DNA of 64,000 nucleotides. Source: Hyphomonadaceae bacterium. GTDB lineage: Bacteria; Pseudomonadota; Alphaproteobacteria; Caulobacterales; Aquidulcibacteraceae. Where the stretch lies: the NCBI GenBank assembly GCA_019753105.1, contig JAIELJ010000004.1:62001-126000 (forward strand), in the 5' to 3' direction. Shown one piece after another: positions 7,881 to 18,095 of the stretch (positions within the stretch are counted from its first letter, which is position 1; every line of letters begins with the position of its first letter). The notes beneath the pieces were generated by a model. That model had not been told where the DNA came from and searched no databases. It worked only from the letters and a program-made list of their open reading frames with translations. Position numbers and translations under genes: made by a program.

Positions 7881-10837
7881 CGCTGTGACACCTGGAACAT
7901 CACCACACGGCCAAGCGGCGAGGCATTCAGCGTGTCGAAGGCAAGACCTGACGAATTGTTGACGAACGGCGGGTCCTCGTCGGTGAGGTTGCGAATGTCG
8001 AGCGCAAATTCGGTCCAAGAGTCATCGGTACGCCGCCACCTGTAGGAAAGTCGTGCATCATAGGTCAGCCAGGAATCGATCGCGCGGTTCGGCGTACTGA
8101 GATTGTCGCGATAGCCATCGACATAGTTGGCGACCAATGCGCCTCCCCAACCATTGTTGTTGAGCGAGATGCCAGCGCGAGCACGAAGATCAACCGGATT
8201 AAACACGGTGTCGAGCAGCTCGACCGTCGGCAGAGCGGGGTTCGTGCTCCGCGAAAATTCGAGCAGCTTGCTTGCGCTGGCAAAGAGTGACGCCTCGCCG
8301 AACGAGGTGTCGAAGGCGTAACTGGCGCTGAAATCTATGCCGCGGACCTGAAGCGAGCCCAGATTGGTAAGGCGCTCATCCCAAATCGCTTCGATGCCGT
8401 CGGGCGGAACCGCGCCCACGACCTGGTCGACTTGTCCCAAATAGTCAGCGATCTGCTGCGCTGTGGGATTGAAGATTAGATAGCCCACATAGTTCTGCGG
8501 ATTGCGGAAGGCATCGAGCAGATTGCCTGGAGTGGCGATGCGGTTCGCGAAATCGATATCGAAGTATGTCGCCGAGACGCGGAGGCCTTCGGCCCACCCT
8601 GGAGAGTAATCAAAACCGATCGTCCAGGTTTCGGCTTCCTCGGGCTGCAATTGCCGATTGGAGCCAAGCACTTGGAGCAGGCCTGTTGTGCCGTTGGTGG
8701 CGTTGGGATCAATCGATGGCGGCACGGCCTGAATGAGGCCCGCCGTCCCGGTCAGCATCTGCGTGAATTGCGGCGCCTTGAAAGACGTGCCCCATGTCCC
8801 GCGGAACGCCAGATCGTCGAACACATCCCAATGCACGCCGATTTTCGGCGTGGTGGCCGAGCCGAAGTCGGAAGACTCCTCGTAGCGGATCGAAAGGGAG
8901 AGCGTCAGCGCATCGACGAGCGGAATGTTCATGTCCTCGCCGATGATTGGCGCAAGCAATTCGCCAAAGTAGGCGTTGGTCTCGCGCCGCCCGGGGTCTT
9001 GCACGCGCGGCGACGTCACAAGCCCGGCCGCGGAGATCCTGATTTGGTTAGCCGAGAAGGTTTCGCGCCTGTGCTCGGCGCCGACAGCGGCGCGCACTAT
9101 CCCGCCGGGCAATTCAAAGAGCCGTCCATCCGCCTTGAGCGCGTAGGTCACGAGTTCGGAATCGGTGTCTACGAACTGGCTGTTGGTGAGGCCGGCGAGC
9201 ACGGATGCGGGCGTGTTGCCGCCGTCACTGAACGGGTTGAAGGCGGTGGCTTGGCTGGAGCTGGCGAGGGCTAAGTTCAGCGCCGGAAGATCGAGCGCAT
9301 TGCGCGTGTCGTTCTCATCGGCATGCGCCCCATAGGCGACCATCGCTTCCAGGCGCCAGTCAGCGAAGAGCGCGACATCCAGGCCTGTCGCCGCCGCCCA
9401 GGTGCGCGATGACGTATCAATCTGGAGCGGTCCGAGATCGTCGCCAAAATAATAGCCCATGGCGAGCGGACCTTGGCCGGTGAAAAGGCCGTTGCTTTGC
9501 CGATAGAAGTTCGTCGCAGGCACAGAGATAATGGTGTTCGTCTGCGGTCGCTCGGCGTAGCCGCTCCGCTCGGACGTCAACACATCGAGGAAGAGTTCAA
9601 CATCCGGGGTCAGGTCCTGGCGCAAGGACAGGAAGCCGGAATGGCTTTCCTGTTCGGGCAAGAGGAAATTGTCTTCTTGCGTGTTCTGGAGGTTGAGTTG
9701 ACCCGGAAGGAGGTCGGCGACGGTGAGGTTCGTGCCGTCCTGGCCGGATGGAATGCCGAAACTGACCGGCGTCGCGCCGACGCGGATGATGTTTCCCGGA
9801 TTAGCGTTGGTGCGCGAGAAGTTGGTCCCGCCATAGCGCCGAAGATCGGAATCGGCGGCGAAGGACCGCTCCGATGAAGAGAGCGAGTCGCGTTGGCGAT
9901 AATCGTAGCCTGCAATAATTGAACCCGTCGACCACGTCTCGGCCCAAGTCTGCGAGAAGCCGAGTTCGTCGAACCCATCGGCGCCGCCATAGCGTACGAC
10001 CGTTTCCGCGCCTTCAAGGTCGCGGCGAAGAATGATGTTCACGACGCCGCCGACAGCGTCTGCGCCATAGGTTGCCGAGGCGCCGTCGGCTAAAATCTCA
10101 ACCCGCTCGATGGCTGCGATCGGGACGGCGCTGATATCGACAAAGTTGCCGAGGCCAGCGGGCGCGAGCCTGCGGCCATTGAGCAAAGTGAGTGTCGCGT
10201 CCGATCCCAAACCACGCAGGTCAACGCTCGAACCGAGCGCTAGATTACGATTTGGCGCGTTGGAATTGAGCTGTGTGAGTTCGCTTTGGCTGCCAGTATA
10301 AACTTGCGGCATCACCTGCAGCACGTCCTGAAGCGTCGTGCGGCCGCTCTCTTCGATGTCCTCGCGGTTGAGCCCCATCACGTTCGAACCGGCGGGCGGC
10401 GCGCCGCGGATGCGCGTGCCGGTGACGATAATTTCTTCGTCGGTCTCAGTCGCCGCGTACTGGGGGCGGGCGGCTGGCTCCAGCCGAACGATCCGATCGC
10501 CGACGATTTCGATACGCGGCGCCCCATCGGGTAGAAGCGCCGCCAAAGCGGCCTCAGGCGTGAGCCGTCCATGCACTGGACGCGAGGCCATGCCTGTCAC
10601 GTCTCCTTGAGAGAACAAGATTTGCAGCCCGGACTGCTCAGCGAATCGCACGAGCGCGGATGAAAGCGGCTGCTCAGGGATATCGTAGTCACGTTCCGTC
10701 GACTGAGCGCGCGCGCCCGCGTCGGCGGATTGGGCCAGAGCGGGCGTTGCCAAAGCGATTGCTGATACCGAAGCAAGCGCAATAGCCAAAAGCGTACGCA
10801 CACCGTCGCGGCGCGGCTGCGGCGAAATATTCGTCAT
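7874..10837 (-). CDS. TonB-dependent receptor with STN signalling domain
   Basis: A 987-residue outer-membrane receptor. It has a signal peptide ending ATPALA, an STN (secretin/TonB N-terminal) domain at ~48-118, a TonB box (EEIIVTGTR), a plug domain and a long beta-barrel ending in a C-terminal aromatic residue (SQRW). The start follows an AGGGGG ribosome site. The STN domain means the receptor can signal to an anti-sigma FecR when ligand binds. Its coupling to the isopeptidase gene points to uptake of the lasso peptide. The sigma/FecR pair at 17.1-18.6 kb is the likely partner in this window. Confidence 0.92.
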   Translation of the reverse strand: MTNISPQPRRDGVRTLLAIALASVSAIALATPALAQSADAGARAQSTERDYDIPEQPLSSALVRFAEQSGLQILFSQGDVTGMASRPVHGRLTPEAALAALLPDGAPRIEIVGDRIVRLEPAARPQYAATETDEEIIVTGTRIRGAPPAGSNVMGLNREDIEESGRTTLQDVLQVMPQVYTGSQSELTQLNSNAPNRNLALGSSVDLRGLGSDATLTLLNGRRLAPAGLGNFVDISAVPIAAIERVEILADGASATYGADAVGGVVNIILRRDLEGAETVVRYGGADGFDELGFSQTWAETWSTGSIIAGYDYRQRDSLSSSERSFAADSDLRRYGGTNFSRTNANPGNIIRVGATPVSFGIPSGQDGTNLTVADLLPGQLNLQNTQEDNFLLPEQESHSGFLSLRQDLTPDVELFLDVLTSERSGYAERPQTNTIISVPATNFYRQSNGLFTGQGPLAMGYYFGDDLGPLQIDTSSRTWAAATGLDVALFADWRLEAMVAYGAHADENDTRNALDLPALNLALASSSQATAFNPFSDGGNTPASVLAGLTNSQFVDTDSELVTYALKADGRLFELPGGIVRAAVGAEHRRETFSANQIRISAAGLVTSPRVQDPGRRETNAYFGELLAPIIGEDMNIPLVDALTLSLSIRYEESSDFGSATTPKIGVHWDVFDDLAFRGTWGTSFKAPQFTQMLTGTAGLIQAVPPSIDPNATNGTTGLLQVLGSNRQLQPEEAETWTIGFDYSPGWAEGLRVSATYFDIDFANRIATPGNLLDAFRNPQNYVGYLIFNPTAQQIADYLGQVDQVVGAVPPDGIEAIWDERLTNLGSLQVRGIDFSASYAFDTSFGEASLFASASKLLEFSRSTNPALPTVELLDTVFNPVDLRARAGISLNNNGWGGALVANYVDGYRDNLSTPNRAIDSWLTYDARLSYRWRRTDDSWTEFALDIRNLTDEDPPFVNNSSGLAFDTLNASPLGRVVMFQVSQRW

Positions 10838-10889
10838 GTCGTCCCCCTGACGCCGCTCTCGGATGGCGGCTTCGTTGGGAGAGACGCTG

Positions 10890-11189
10890 ATGGAAGCCCA
10901 ATTTAGCAGGCGGGGCGTAAATTTCGTTCGGCCGGACGAAGTGTTGGCGCTGCGCCCGATAAGGCTTGTGAGCGACCCCTTGCGCGCATCAGCGCCTAAA
11001 GCTGTGCGGAACGCGATGCATACTGGTCTTGCTGCTTATCGGGGGCTTTGCCTGCGTGTTGTGGGCTCGCGCGAGGTGTTTGGCTTCGCGGGCCTCGCCG
11101 TTGTCGCAGCGGTCTTGCTCGCGTTCATGCTGGGATATGGGCTTTGGGCCTTTGTCGGCGAGGACATGGCTATCGTTTTCATCCTCTAG
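10890..11189 (+). CDS. Small predicted membrane protein
   Basis: A 99-residue ORF with one clear hydrophobic helix near the C-terminus (FAGLAVVAAVLLAFMLGYGLW). ATG 10890 has GGGAGAG six bases upstream; an earlier in-frame ATG at 10863 has no such site. It is divergent from the TonB receptor with only ~50 bp between them, so the promoters would be shared. No family is recognised. Confidence 0.4.
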   Translation: MEAQFSRRGVNFVRPDEVLALRPIRLVSDPLRASAPKAVRNAMHTGLAAYRGLCLRVVGSREVFGFAGLAVVAAVLLAFMLGYGLWAFVGEDMAIVFIL

Positions 11190-11318
11190 GCGCTGTCAGC
11201 GGCAATAGCGACCATGGCGATTTTTGCGGCGCTCGGCGCGGGCCTTCGGCCGGGGTGGAATGCGCTGCGCTGACTTTGGGGCGGCAGGTGTGTTTCAGTC
11301 AGCGTGCGGCGAGCACGT

Positions 11319-11663
11319 CTATGCGTTGTCGAAAACCAAGCCTGCCGCGCCGTCGCGCTGCCACATCACACGAGCTCGATGCTTGAGGCGCAGCGTGGAC
11401 TCTACCAGAACCACGCAGTGCGGCAGCTCGCGCCGAACAAAAAACTCGATCAGTGCGCCGCGCTCGCTCACGTTCTTGATGACGACAGAAAACCTTTCAC
11501 CGCCGGCGAAGATGAGCGTGCCTTGCCTGAACACAGGTTGCCGCGCAGAGCGCGCGGTTTGAGCAGGCGCGAGAGCAGTGCCGGGAGAGGGGCGCTCGAC
11601 GGCTCGCCGCATCCTCTCGGCCAACCGGCCGGGCGCTTGCGGAGGATTACCTTTCCCGAACAT
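11319..11663 (-). CDS. PilZ-domain protein
   Basis: A 114-residue protein whose C-terminal ~75 residues read as a PilZ domain: an R-rich start (RSARQPVFRQG), a NVSERGALIEF segment matching the (D/N)xSxxG motif, and the alternating beta pattern to the end. PilZ domains bind cyclic di-GMP, here probably as a single-domain effector. The start at 11663 overlaps the end of the preceding gene by 17 bp. The first arginine box is not canonical, so c-di-GMP binding is not certain. Confidence 0.65.
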   Translation of the reverse strand: MFGKGNPPQAPGRLAERMRRAVERPSPGTALAPAQTARSARQPVFRQGTLIFAGGERFSVVIKNVSERGALIEFFVRRELPHCVVLVESTLRLKHRARVMWQRDGAAGLVFDNA

Positions 11664-12099
11664 GGCGCCGATCTTCCGGATGCTTGCATGTGTGGTCGAT
11701 GCGCAGTTTTTCGACGAAGCCCGAGCGCGAAGCCGCAGCTGCGATTTCATCGCCCGCGAAAAGGCCGCCGAGACCTTCGATGGACGCCGCCAGAAACACT
11801 TCCGTGGCTTGTCCGTCGCGTGAATGCCGTTCGCGTAGCCAATATTCGACGCTGCGAGAAGCCTGCGACGAACGGCATACCCAGCCAGAGCGGCGGAGCA
11901 TGAAGAAGTCAATGCTTTGGTGAAGCTTCCGGTAGTGCGCGCGCAAGGCGTCGAGTTGCGCATGCGTGATCTGGGAGAGATCGACGCCGTCGGCGACAAT
12001 GTGAAAGGTGTCGGCGCCAGCCCATGCGAGGTTCTCCGCATGCGCGCGTCCGAGGTCTTGCAACTCGGAGACGGTCACGGCGCCCGTGAACTCGATCAC
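11647..12099 (-). CDS. Conserved hypothetical, SpoIIAA/STAS-like
   Basis: A 150-residue protein starting at a GTG. The N-terminal pattern (FTGAVTVSEL...HIVADGVDLSQIT) resembles the strand-helix layout of SpoIIAA/STAS-like proteins; this is a weak call. The frame is overlapped at its 3' end by the PilZ gene, so the two form a pair. It is divergent from the response regulator at 12395, with ~295 bp between them in which I see no other gene. Its function is unknown, but pairing with PilZ suggests a signalling role. Confidence 0.55.
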   Translation of the reverse strand: MIEFTGAVTVSELQDLGRAHAENLAWAGADTFHIVADGVDLSQITHAQLDALRAHYRKLHQSIDFFMLRRSGWVCRSSQASRSVEYWLRERHSRDGQATEVFLAASIEGLGGLFAGDEIAAAASRSGFVEKLRIDHTCKHPEDRRHVRER

Positions 12100-12394
12100 A
12101 TGCAGCGCCAGACCAGCATTTATGGAAAGGGTAATGGGCAGCGGCGTAACCGTGAAAACCAGCGCGCGCTCCAGAGCGCGACCCAGGAGCCGCCCAGTCC
12201 TATCAGCAAATGTGCTGCGGAGGCGTTAGCGCGACGGCCAGTCCGCAGCAAACCGCGCATGCTCGCAGGAAGCTTCGCAAACAATCTCGCAGAATGCTCG
12301 CAGTGATCGGCGCTGCCGCGAAAAGCATGAGCTTTAAGCCTTCCTTGAGGGCGCGCGCGTCAAGCCTGCCAGCAATTGATACAAGGTGGCCTGC

Positions 12395-12847
12395 ATGCAA
12401 ATTCTCGTCGTCGACGATGACGCTCTCATCACGCTCATGGTGAGCGAAGGTTTGAAGCTGCAGGGGTATGAGGTCGCCATCGCCGAGAACGGTGCGACGG
12501 CGTTGGCCGCTGTGCGCAAACGGCGTCCGGCGCTCATGTTACTGGACGCCGAAATGCCGGTGATGGATGGGTTCGCGGTACTGAAGGCGCTGAAGGCAGA
12601 GCCGGCGCTGAACCATGTGCCCGTGATTATGCTGACAGCGCGCCGGAACGCGCGCGACGTGATGTTGGCGCGTGGTCTCGGCGCGTGCGACTATCTTGCC
12701 AAGCCGTTCGACATCCTTGATCTGTTGCAGCGGGTAAAGACCTGGGCCGGCAAGCGCCCCGGCGTCGGAAGCCCAGCGCGTTCGGGTGAGACGAGTTTGG
12801 TATTTGGCGATGCAAGTCCCGACGCCGCGCAATGGTTCGTGGAGTGA
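12395..12847 (+). CDS. Single-domain response regulator (REC)
   Basis: A 150-residue protein made of one receiver domain. The acidic pocket (VVDDD), phospho-acceptor D51 (LLDAEMP), the conserved Thr (MLTARR) and Lys (LAKPFD) are all present, and no output domain follows. ATG 12395 is preferred over a GTG at 12386 because AAGG lies 8 bp before it. It is followed by a terminator and then the hybrid kinase, with which it probably exchanges phosphate. Confidence 0.88.
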   Translation: MQILVVDDDALITLMVSEGLKLQGYEVAIAENGATALAAVRKRRPALMLLDAEMPVMDGFAVLKALKAEPALNHVPVIMLTARRNARDVMLARGLGACDYLAKPFDILDLLQRVKTWAGKRPGVGSPARSGETSLVFGDASPDAAQWFVE

Positions 12848-12874
12848 AACGGGAGCCGATGGTCTCCCGTTTTC
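12847..12874 (+). terminator. Rho-independent terminator after REC gene
   Basis: A nine-base inverted repeat (AAACGGGAG / CTCCCGTTT) with an eight-base loop starts inside the stop codon of the receiver gene and ends in TTTT. It separates that gene from the hybrid kinase. Confidence 0.8.
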
Positions 12875-12907
12875 CCGGCGTCGAAAGATTCGCGGGGGGC
12901 CGCCCTG

Positions 12908-15900
12908 ATGACCATGCACGCTAACCGGCTGCGAGTTTCGCTGGGCGCGGCTGCACAGCTTTTTGCCCTGGTCGCGGCGTCGGCGCTGGTCGTTTATCTC
13001 AGTCACGAGTTTAGCCGCCACGGCGGCCGCATCGCGTCGATCTGGCCTCTGAACGCCATGTTGCTCGCGATCATGATGCGTCAGGACCGTGCGTTGTGGC
13101 CGGTGATTCTGGCGGCTGGAGGCCTTGCCAATATTGGCGTCAATGTTGCGATGGGTGACACCGCCGTTCGCGCCTTCGGATTGGCTTGCGCCAACCTAGC
13201 CGAGATCTATCTGTGCGCTCGCTTGCTTTGGCGCGAAGGCGCGCGCTTCGACATTACACGGACACGCGAGCTTATTCGGTTCGGATTGGTGGCTGGCGTC
13301 GCGGGCCCGGCGGCGTCGGCTTTCGTCGCCGCTGCGGTGCTCTCTCAATCCGCGTCCTTCATGGATACGCTTGCGACCTGGTATGCTGCCGATGCGCTCG
13401 GCATGCTGATTTTCGCTCCGGCCTTATTAGCCTTCAGCGGACCGCACATGGAAGCGCTCACCCAGGCGCGCACGCGTCTGGGCGTGGCCGTTACGCTCGC
13501 TTTGATCTTGGGCGTGCTTGTTCTGGTGTTCTCGCAGTCAAGTCTTCCAATTCTGTTTCTGGTGCCGCCGGTTCTCATGTTCGCGACGTTCCGGCTTGGC
13601 ATGAGGGGCGCTGCGATCGGCATTCTGTTGACGGCGGTGGTGGCGATCTCGTGCGCCGTGGCGGGGCAGGGGCCAACGCAATTGATCGACGGCTCTGAGC
13701 TTGAGCGGGTCTTTCTCTTGCAGGCTTTCTTGGCGCTGATGTCGCTCTCGACCTTGCCGGTCGCGTCCGCATTGAGTGATGCGGTTCGCACGCGCGCTGA
13801 ATTGGTCACTGCGCGTCAGCGCGCTGAACGCAGCGAAACTAAGTACCGCTCGCTCGCCGATTACTCGACCGACATCGTGGTGCGCCTAGGCCCAGGCGGC
13901 GTCATCGCCTACGCGTCGCCGGCCTGCCGCATCCTGGGCATTGAGCCTGAAGACGCGATTGGCAGGTCAACGCTCGATTTCGTCGCGCCCGAAGACCGCC
14001 CAATCGCGAAGCAGATTCTTGATGACCTTTTCGCCGGGCCCGAACCTGACCGCGCGATCCGCCGCGAGTTTAGGGTCCAGCGCTCCGATGGCTCGCTGAT
14101 GTGGCTGGAGGGAAATCCAAGCATTATCCGCGATGCGGCGGGCGCTCCAGCGGAAGTGATCACAACCTATCGTGACATTACTACGCGCCGCCAACTCGAA
14201 CACGAGCTGTCGCTCGCACGCGCGGCGGCCGAGCAGGCCGCTGAAGCCGTGCGCGACAGCGAGGCGCGTTACCGCGCGATGGCTAACGCTTCGCTCGACA
14301 TGATCGCGCGCATGGGCATGGATGGAACCATTCGATTCGTCAGCCCGAGCGCTCTAGCGATCATGGGCTATGAGCCCGCGGAATTGATCGGCACGCGTAC
14401 GCTCGATTACACGCATCCGGATGATGTAGATGGCGTGAAGAGCTTCTTCCGCGACTTGCTCGCTGAAGGCGCAAGCGCCCAACCGCGTCCTTACGTGTTT
14501 CGCGCCCGGCGCAAGGACGGGCAATTCATCTGGCTCGAAGGCATACCGCGCATCCTCTACGATGCGGAAGGACAGCCGATCGAAATCCAGGATTCCGCCC
14601 GCGACGTGACCGAGCGCAAGCATTTAGAGGCCGCACTGGCCAGGGCCCGCCAAGACGCCGAAGCGGCGACGGCGGCGAAGTCGGAGTTCTTGGCCAATAT
14701 GAGCCATGAATTGCGGACACCGCTCAATAGCATTGTGGGCTTCTCCCATCTCCTCGCGCAAAGCGCGGCGCTAACGCCAGCCGACCGGCGCTATGCGGAG
14801 CTCGCTGCCAGGTCCGGCCAGGACCTGCTGCGGCTCGTCAACGACCTGCTCGATTTCTCCGGTCTTGAAGCTGGCGCGCTAAAGCTTAGCGCGCAGCCGT
14901 TCGACTTGGTGCGTCTGATCGAGCGCAGCGTGGAAAGCTTTCGCCTTGAAGCGGACCGCAAGAGCTTGGCCCTCGGCATCGACATCGACGAGGATGCTGC
15001 GGGGGTCTGGATCGGCGACGAGACACGTATCGGCCAGATATTGCTCAATCTCATCGGCAATGCCTGCAAGTTCACGGAGCGAGGCGAGATTGACGTCAGT
15101 GTCCACGCGACGGGCCAAGCAGATGGAGATCAGACGCTCCGGTTCGTGGTGCGCGATACTGGCATCGGCATCGCGGCGGGTAAGGTCGATGATGTGTTTG
15201 CCCGCTTTGCCCAGGCCGACGCTTCGATCGTGCGCCATTATGGCGGCAGCGGATTGGGCCTCTCCATTTCCAAACACCTGGTCGAGCTGATGGGCGGCGC
15301 AATCGGCGTAGACTCCGTCGAAGGCAAAGGCTCGCGATTTTGGTTTGCACTGCCGCTCAAGCCTGCAAATGGCGAAGGCAGCGCGACGGCGCCACATCCA
15401 TCGACCTCAACTCCAGTGCGCGCGCGCCGGATTCTCATCGCTGATGACGCCGAACTTAATCGCGAACTGGCCGAGGCGTTCCTTGCCGGCGACGGCCACA
15501 TCATCGATTTTGCACTGAATGGCGAGGAAGCCGTGCGCCGGGTGCAAGAGGGCGCCTACGACATCGTGTTCATGGATGTGCAAATGCCGCTTATGTGCGG
15601 GCGCGAGGCGACACGGGCTATTCGTGCGCTACCGGGGTGTGGCGCCTTGGCGATTATCGCCATGACGGCGCAGGCGCTGCCTGAACAGATCGCCGATTGC
15701 TTTGGCGCTGGCATGAACGATTATGTCGCCAAGCCGCTTGCGCCGGATAGCCTTAGATCGATGGTCGCCAAGTGGTCAGGCGCGGGACCCGACTTGGCGC
15801 CGACCACGCAAGCGCTCCCGCCGCAGCTGCTCGCGGACCTGCAAGAGCGCTTCATTGAACGGTCGCGCCTCGATCTTGACCTTGTGCTGGCGCGCGGCTC

Positions 15901-16081
15901 GCAAAGCGACCTGCGCCGTGTGGTTCATCGCGCCGCCGGCACAGCGGGCAGTCTGGGCTTTGCAGCGCTCGGTCTTGCAGCGTTGGCGCTGGATCGGAAG
16001 CTGAGCCACGGCGAGAGGCTCACTGAAGAGGATTTGGCGCCGTTCGTTGCTGCGCTGCAGGATGTCGTCAAGGCCGCATGA
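12908..16081 (+). CDS. MASE1/PAS hybrid sensor histidine kinase with REC and HPt
   Basis: A 1057-residue membrane kinase. The order is: MASE1-type multi-helix sensor (~10-300), two PAS/PAC domains (~315-430 and ~450-570), HisKA with H600 in MSHELRTP, HATPase with N-box ([11 protein letters not shown]) and G-boxes ([14 protein letters not shown]), receiver with D890 (FMDVQMP), and a C-terminal HPt segment with H1007 ([14 protein letters not shown]). It is a complete intramolecular phosphorelay. The ligand sensed by MASE1 is unknown. The OmpR-type regulator 190 bp downstream and the REC protein just upstream are likely outputs. Confidence 0.93.
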   Translation: MTMHANRLRVSLGAAAQLFALVAASALVVYLSHEFSRHGGRIASIWPLNAMLLAIMMRQDRALWPVILAAGGLANIGVNVAMGDTAVRAFGLACANLAEIYLCARLLWREGARFDITRTRELIRFGLVAGVAGPAASAFVAAAVLSQSASFMDTLATWYAADALGMLIFAPALLAFSGPHMEALTQARTRLGVAVTLALILGVLVLVFSQSSLPILFLVPPVLMFATFRLGMRGAAIGILLTAVVAISCAVAGQGPTQLIDGSELERVFLLQAFLALMSLSTLPVASALSDAVRTRAELVTARQRAERSETKYRSLADYSTDIVVRLGPGGVIAYASPACRILGIEPEDAIGRSTLDFVAPEDRPIAKQILDDLFAGPEPDRAIRREFRVQRSDGSLMWLEGNPSIIRDAAGAPAEVITTYRDITTRRQLEHELSLARAAAEQAAEAVRDSEARYRAMANASLDMIARMGMDGTIRFVSPSALAIMGYEPAELIGTRTLDYTHPDDVDGVKSFFRDLLAEGASAQPRPYVFRARRKDGQFIWLEGIPRILYDAEGQPIEIQDSARDVTERKHLEAALARARQDAEAATAAKSEFLANMSHELRTPLNSIVGFSHLLAQSAALTPADRRYAELAARSGQDLLRLVNDLLDFSGLEAGALKLSAQPFDLVRLIERSVESFRLEADRKSLALGIDIDEDAAGVWIGDETRIGQILLNLIGNACKFTERGEIDVSVHATGQADGDQTLRFVVRDTGIGIAAGKVDDVFARFAQADASIVRHYGGSGLGLSISKHLVELMGGAIGVDSVEGKGSRFWFALPLKPANGEGSATAPHPSTSTPVRARRILIADDAELNRELAEAFLAGDGHIIDFALNGEEAVRRVQEGAYDIVFMDVQMPLMCGREATRAIRALPGCGALAIIAMTAQALPEQIADCFGAGMNDYVAKPLAPDSLRSMVAKWSGAGPDLAPTTQALPPQLLADLQERFIERSRLDLDLVLARGSQSDLRRVVHRAAGTAGSLGFAALGLAALALDRKLSHGERLTEEDLAPFVAALQDVVKAA

Positions 16082-16088
16082 AAAAAGA

Positions 16089-16120
16089 CCGCGCCGGCTA
16101 CCCGAAGGCAGCCGGCGCGG
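16089..16120 (+). terminator. GC-rich terminator after hybrid kinase
   Basis: A perfect 11-bp stem (CCGCGCCGGCT / AGCCGGCGCGG) with a 10-base loop lies eight bases after the kinase stop codon, with an A-run before and a T-rich stretch after, so it may act in both directions. Confidence 0.75.
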
Positions 16121-16274
16121 AGTCGTCTTGTCGTTCATTGCGCACAGCGTCGGTCGCGAGCAGCGGGGCTGTGGCCGAATTGGCGGCCGCTCACGATGCG
16201 TTGGCAGTTCGTCTTTAGCGGCTTAATCTCGCAATTGCCTCTCGATGAGAGGTCCAATTTGCGGTGAAAAGCAG

Positions 16275-16970
16275 ATGCCGGGCGCGGTTGTTTTGGTTGC
16301 TGAAGACGACGACATCTTGCGCGCCTTCGTTGTTCAGGCGCTGCTGGCGAACGGCTATGCTGTGCGCGAGGCGCCGGACGGGCCGACTGCGCTTGATCTG
16401 GCCTTATCCGCCCCGGCCGATGTGCTGGTGCTTGACCGCAATTTGCCGGGATTGGATGGTCTTGAAGTCCTGCGGGCGTTGAGGGGGCGCGGGGTGCGCA
16501 CGCCGGCGATGTTCTTGACCGCGATCAGCGGTCTTGAAGAGCGTGTTCGAGGCCTCGATTCCGGCGCTGATGATTATCTGGCAAAGCCCTTCGAGATTGA
16601 GGAATTGCTGGCGCGCGTGCGCGCGCTGGCGCGCCGGTCGCCGGTGCTTGCGCCAGAGCTGATTACGTTTGGCCCTTTACGCCTCGACATGACCACTTGG
16701 CGGGCCTTCTTCAACGATAAGGAGCTTCTCCTCACCGCCCAGGACATGACATTGCTCGCACATTTCCTGCGCCGGCCCGGGCAAGTCTTCACGCGCGAAG
16801 TTTTGCTCAGCCAGATGGGCGCTGGCGAAGACATTACGCCGGCTGCGGTCGAGCATGCGCTCAGCCGTCTGCGCAAAAAGCTCGAAGCAGCTGGCGCGGT
16901 TGACGTGATCGAAACCGTCCGCGGCGTTGGCTATCGGCTGAGCCGCAGCTTGACCGAGGCGCCGCAATAG
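16275..16970 (+). CDS. OmpR/PhoB-type response regulator
   Basis: A 231-residue regulator with an N-terminal receiver (acidic pair AEDDD, D54 in LVLDRNLPG, K in LAKPFE) and a C-terminal OmpR winged helix ending in VRGVGYRL. It should bind DNA as a phosphorylated dimer. The start at 16275 keeps a normal receiver N-terminus; ATG 16245 is also possible. It lies on the same strand as the hybrid kinase but behind a terminator, so it has its own promoter. Confidence 0.92.
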   Translation: MPGAVVLVAEDDDILRAFVVQALLANGYAVREAPDGPTALDLALSAPADVLVLDRNLPGLDGLEVLRALRGRGVRTPAMFLTAISGLEERVRGLDSGADDYLAKPFEIEELLARVRALARRSPVLAPELITFGPLRLDMTTWRAFFNDKELLLTAQDMTLLAHFLRRPGQVFTREVLLSQMGAGEDITPAAVEHALSRLRKKLEAAGAVDVIETVRGVGYRLSRSLTEAPQ

Positions 16971-17123
16971 GACGGGCGTGATCTCTGCTCGGCCAGAAGA
17001 GGCGATTTGCTCGACCTTCTCGCGAGTTCGGTTCTAAGCTTCCACGCGAGCGCGGGCGCGGCCGAGGCGAAAGGCCCCGTGGAGCAGGTCACGGCGCTTG
17101 ACTAAGGCGAGCCGGCATGGGGC

Positions 17124-18095
17124 CTAGAGCGTCGCCGTCGAACTCAGCAGGATCTCGTCATCGCGCTGCTCGGCGTTGACGGCGAGGTTGTCGCGCAGAA
17201 GGTCGAGGAACGCGTCAAGATCGTCCGCGCGCACCAAGCCGCCGACCCGTAGATCTGCGAGCGCCGGGTCGGCGAAGACAAAGCGCACGCCGCTCTGGCG
17301 CGTCACGTCCGCCACCGCCTCAGAGAGCGGGGTGTTGTCGAAGGCGAGCATGCCTTCGCGCCAGAGCGTACGGCGCGCGAGTTGCTCCGCGGTGGAAGCG
17401 TCAACGGCCACGTTTTCGCGGCCAATGACGATCTCGCTATTCACGCCCGCCGCAATTGGGGATGTTTGTCCGATCCATGTGCGCCGCGAGGCGCGCGCCC
17501 CGTCCGACAGCAATGCGACGCGCGCGCCCTCTGGAAGCAACTTCACCAGGATCTCGCCGCCAGCGGCCTCGATTTCTCCTGATGGCGTGGCGATCGAAAA
17601 CACGCCGGCGCTGCTCGCCGCGATCGTAAAGAGCGCTTCGCCCGCCAAGAGCCGCGCTTCGCGCCGATCAGCGCGTATGCGCGCCTGAAGCCGCGAACTC
17701 GCGTTCAGCAACACCCGCGTGCCATCGGCCAGATCGACTTCGCGCCGTTCGCCGACGCCGGTCTCAAACGCCTCGGCGGGTCCGCCTGAGAAGGTGACGT
17801 AACTGCCGACCCCGACCACCAATGCGCCCACGCCGAGACTGGCGGCAAACGCTGTGCGACGGCTCAACGAGTGCGGAGCGTCATCAGCTGTCAGATCGAA
17901 GGCGTCGAGACGCGCCAGCAAATCCATCTGGTTCCAGGCGCGGCTGGCGAGTTGAAACGCGGCGCGGTGATCCTCGGATTTGGCAAGCCAACGGCGAAAG
18001 GCGGCGACATCGCGGGCGTCAAACTCGACGCCATCGAACCTGACCACCCAATCGGCGGCCTCACGTCCGATCCGCTTCTCCCGTGGGCTGGTCAT
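17124..18095 (-). CDS. FecR-family anti-sigma factor
   Basis: A 323-residue FecR-like regulator: N-terminal DUF4880 segment (AADWVVRFDGVEF), one transmembrane helix at ~105-125, a periplasmic FecR domain, and a C-terminal STN-like DUF4974 segment (DNTPLSEAVADVTRQSGVRF). It holds the sigma factor until an outer-membrane receptor with an STN domain signals. ATG 18095 overlaps the sigma gene by 35 bp, so the two are coupled. No receptor gene follows; the nearest STN-bearing receptor in the window is the lasso receptor at 7.9-10.8 kb. Confidence 0.9.
   Translation of the reverse strand: MTSPREKRIGREAADWVVRFDGVEFDARDVAAFRRWLAKSEDHRAAFQLASRAWNQMDLLARLDAFDLTADDAPHSLSRRTAFAASLGVGALVVGVGSYVTFSGGPAEAFETGVGERREVDLADGTRVLLNASSRLQARIRADRREARLLAGEALFTIAASSAGVFSIATPSGEIEAAGGEILVKLLPEGARVALLSDGARASRRTWIGQTSPIAAGVNSEIVIGRENVAVDASTAEQLARRTLWREGMLAFDNTPLSEAVADVTRQSGVRFVFADPALADLRVGGLVRADDLDAFLDLLRDNLAVNAEQRDDEILLSSTATL

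Noticed and set aside
9473-9877. 134-codon frame antisense to the TonB receptor
   Set aside because: Shadow frame; the receptor frame has plug and barrel features throughout.
13186-13698. Long + strand frame inside the hybrid kinase
   Set aside because: It is a shadow of the kinase frame; the sequence is Arg/His-rich and has no motif.
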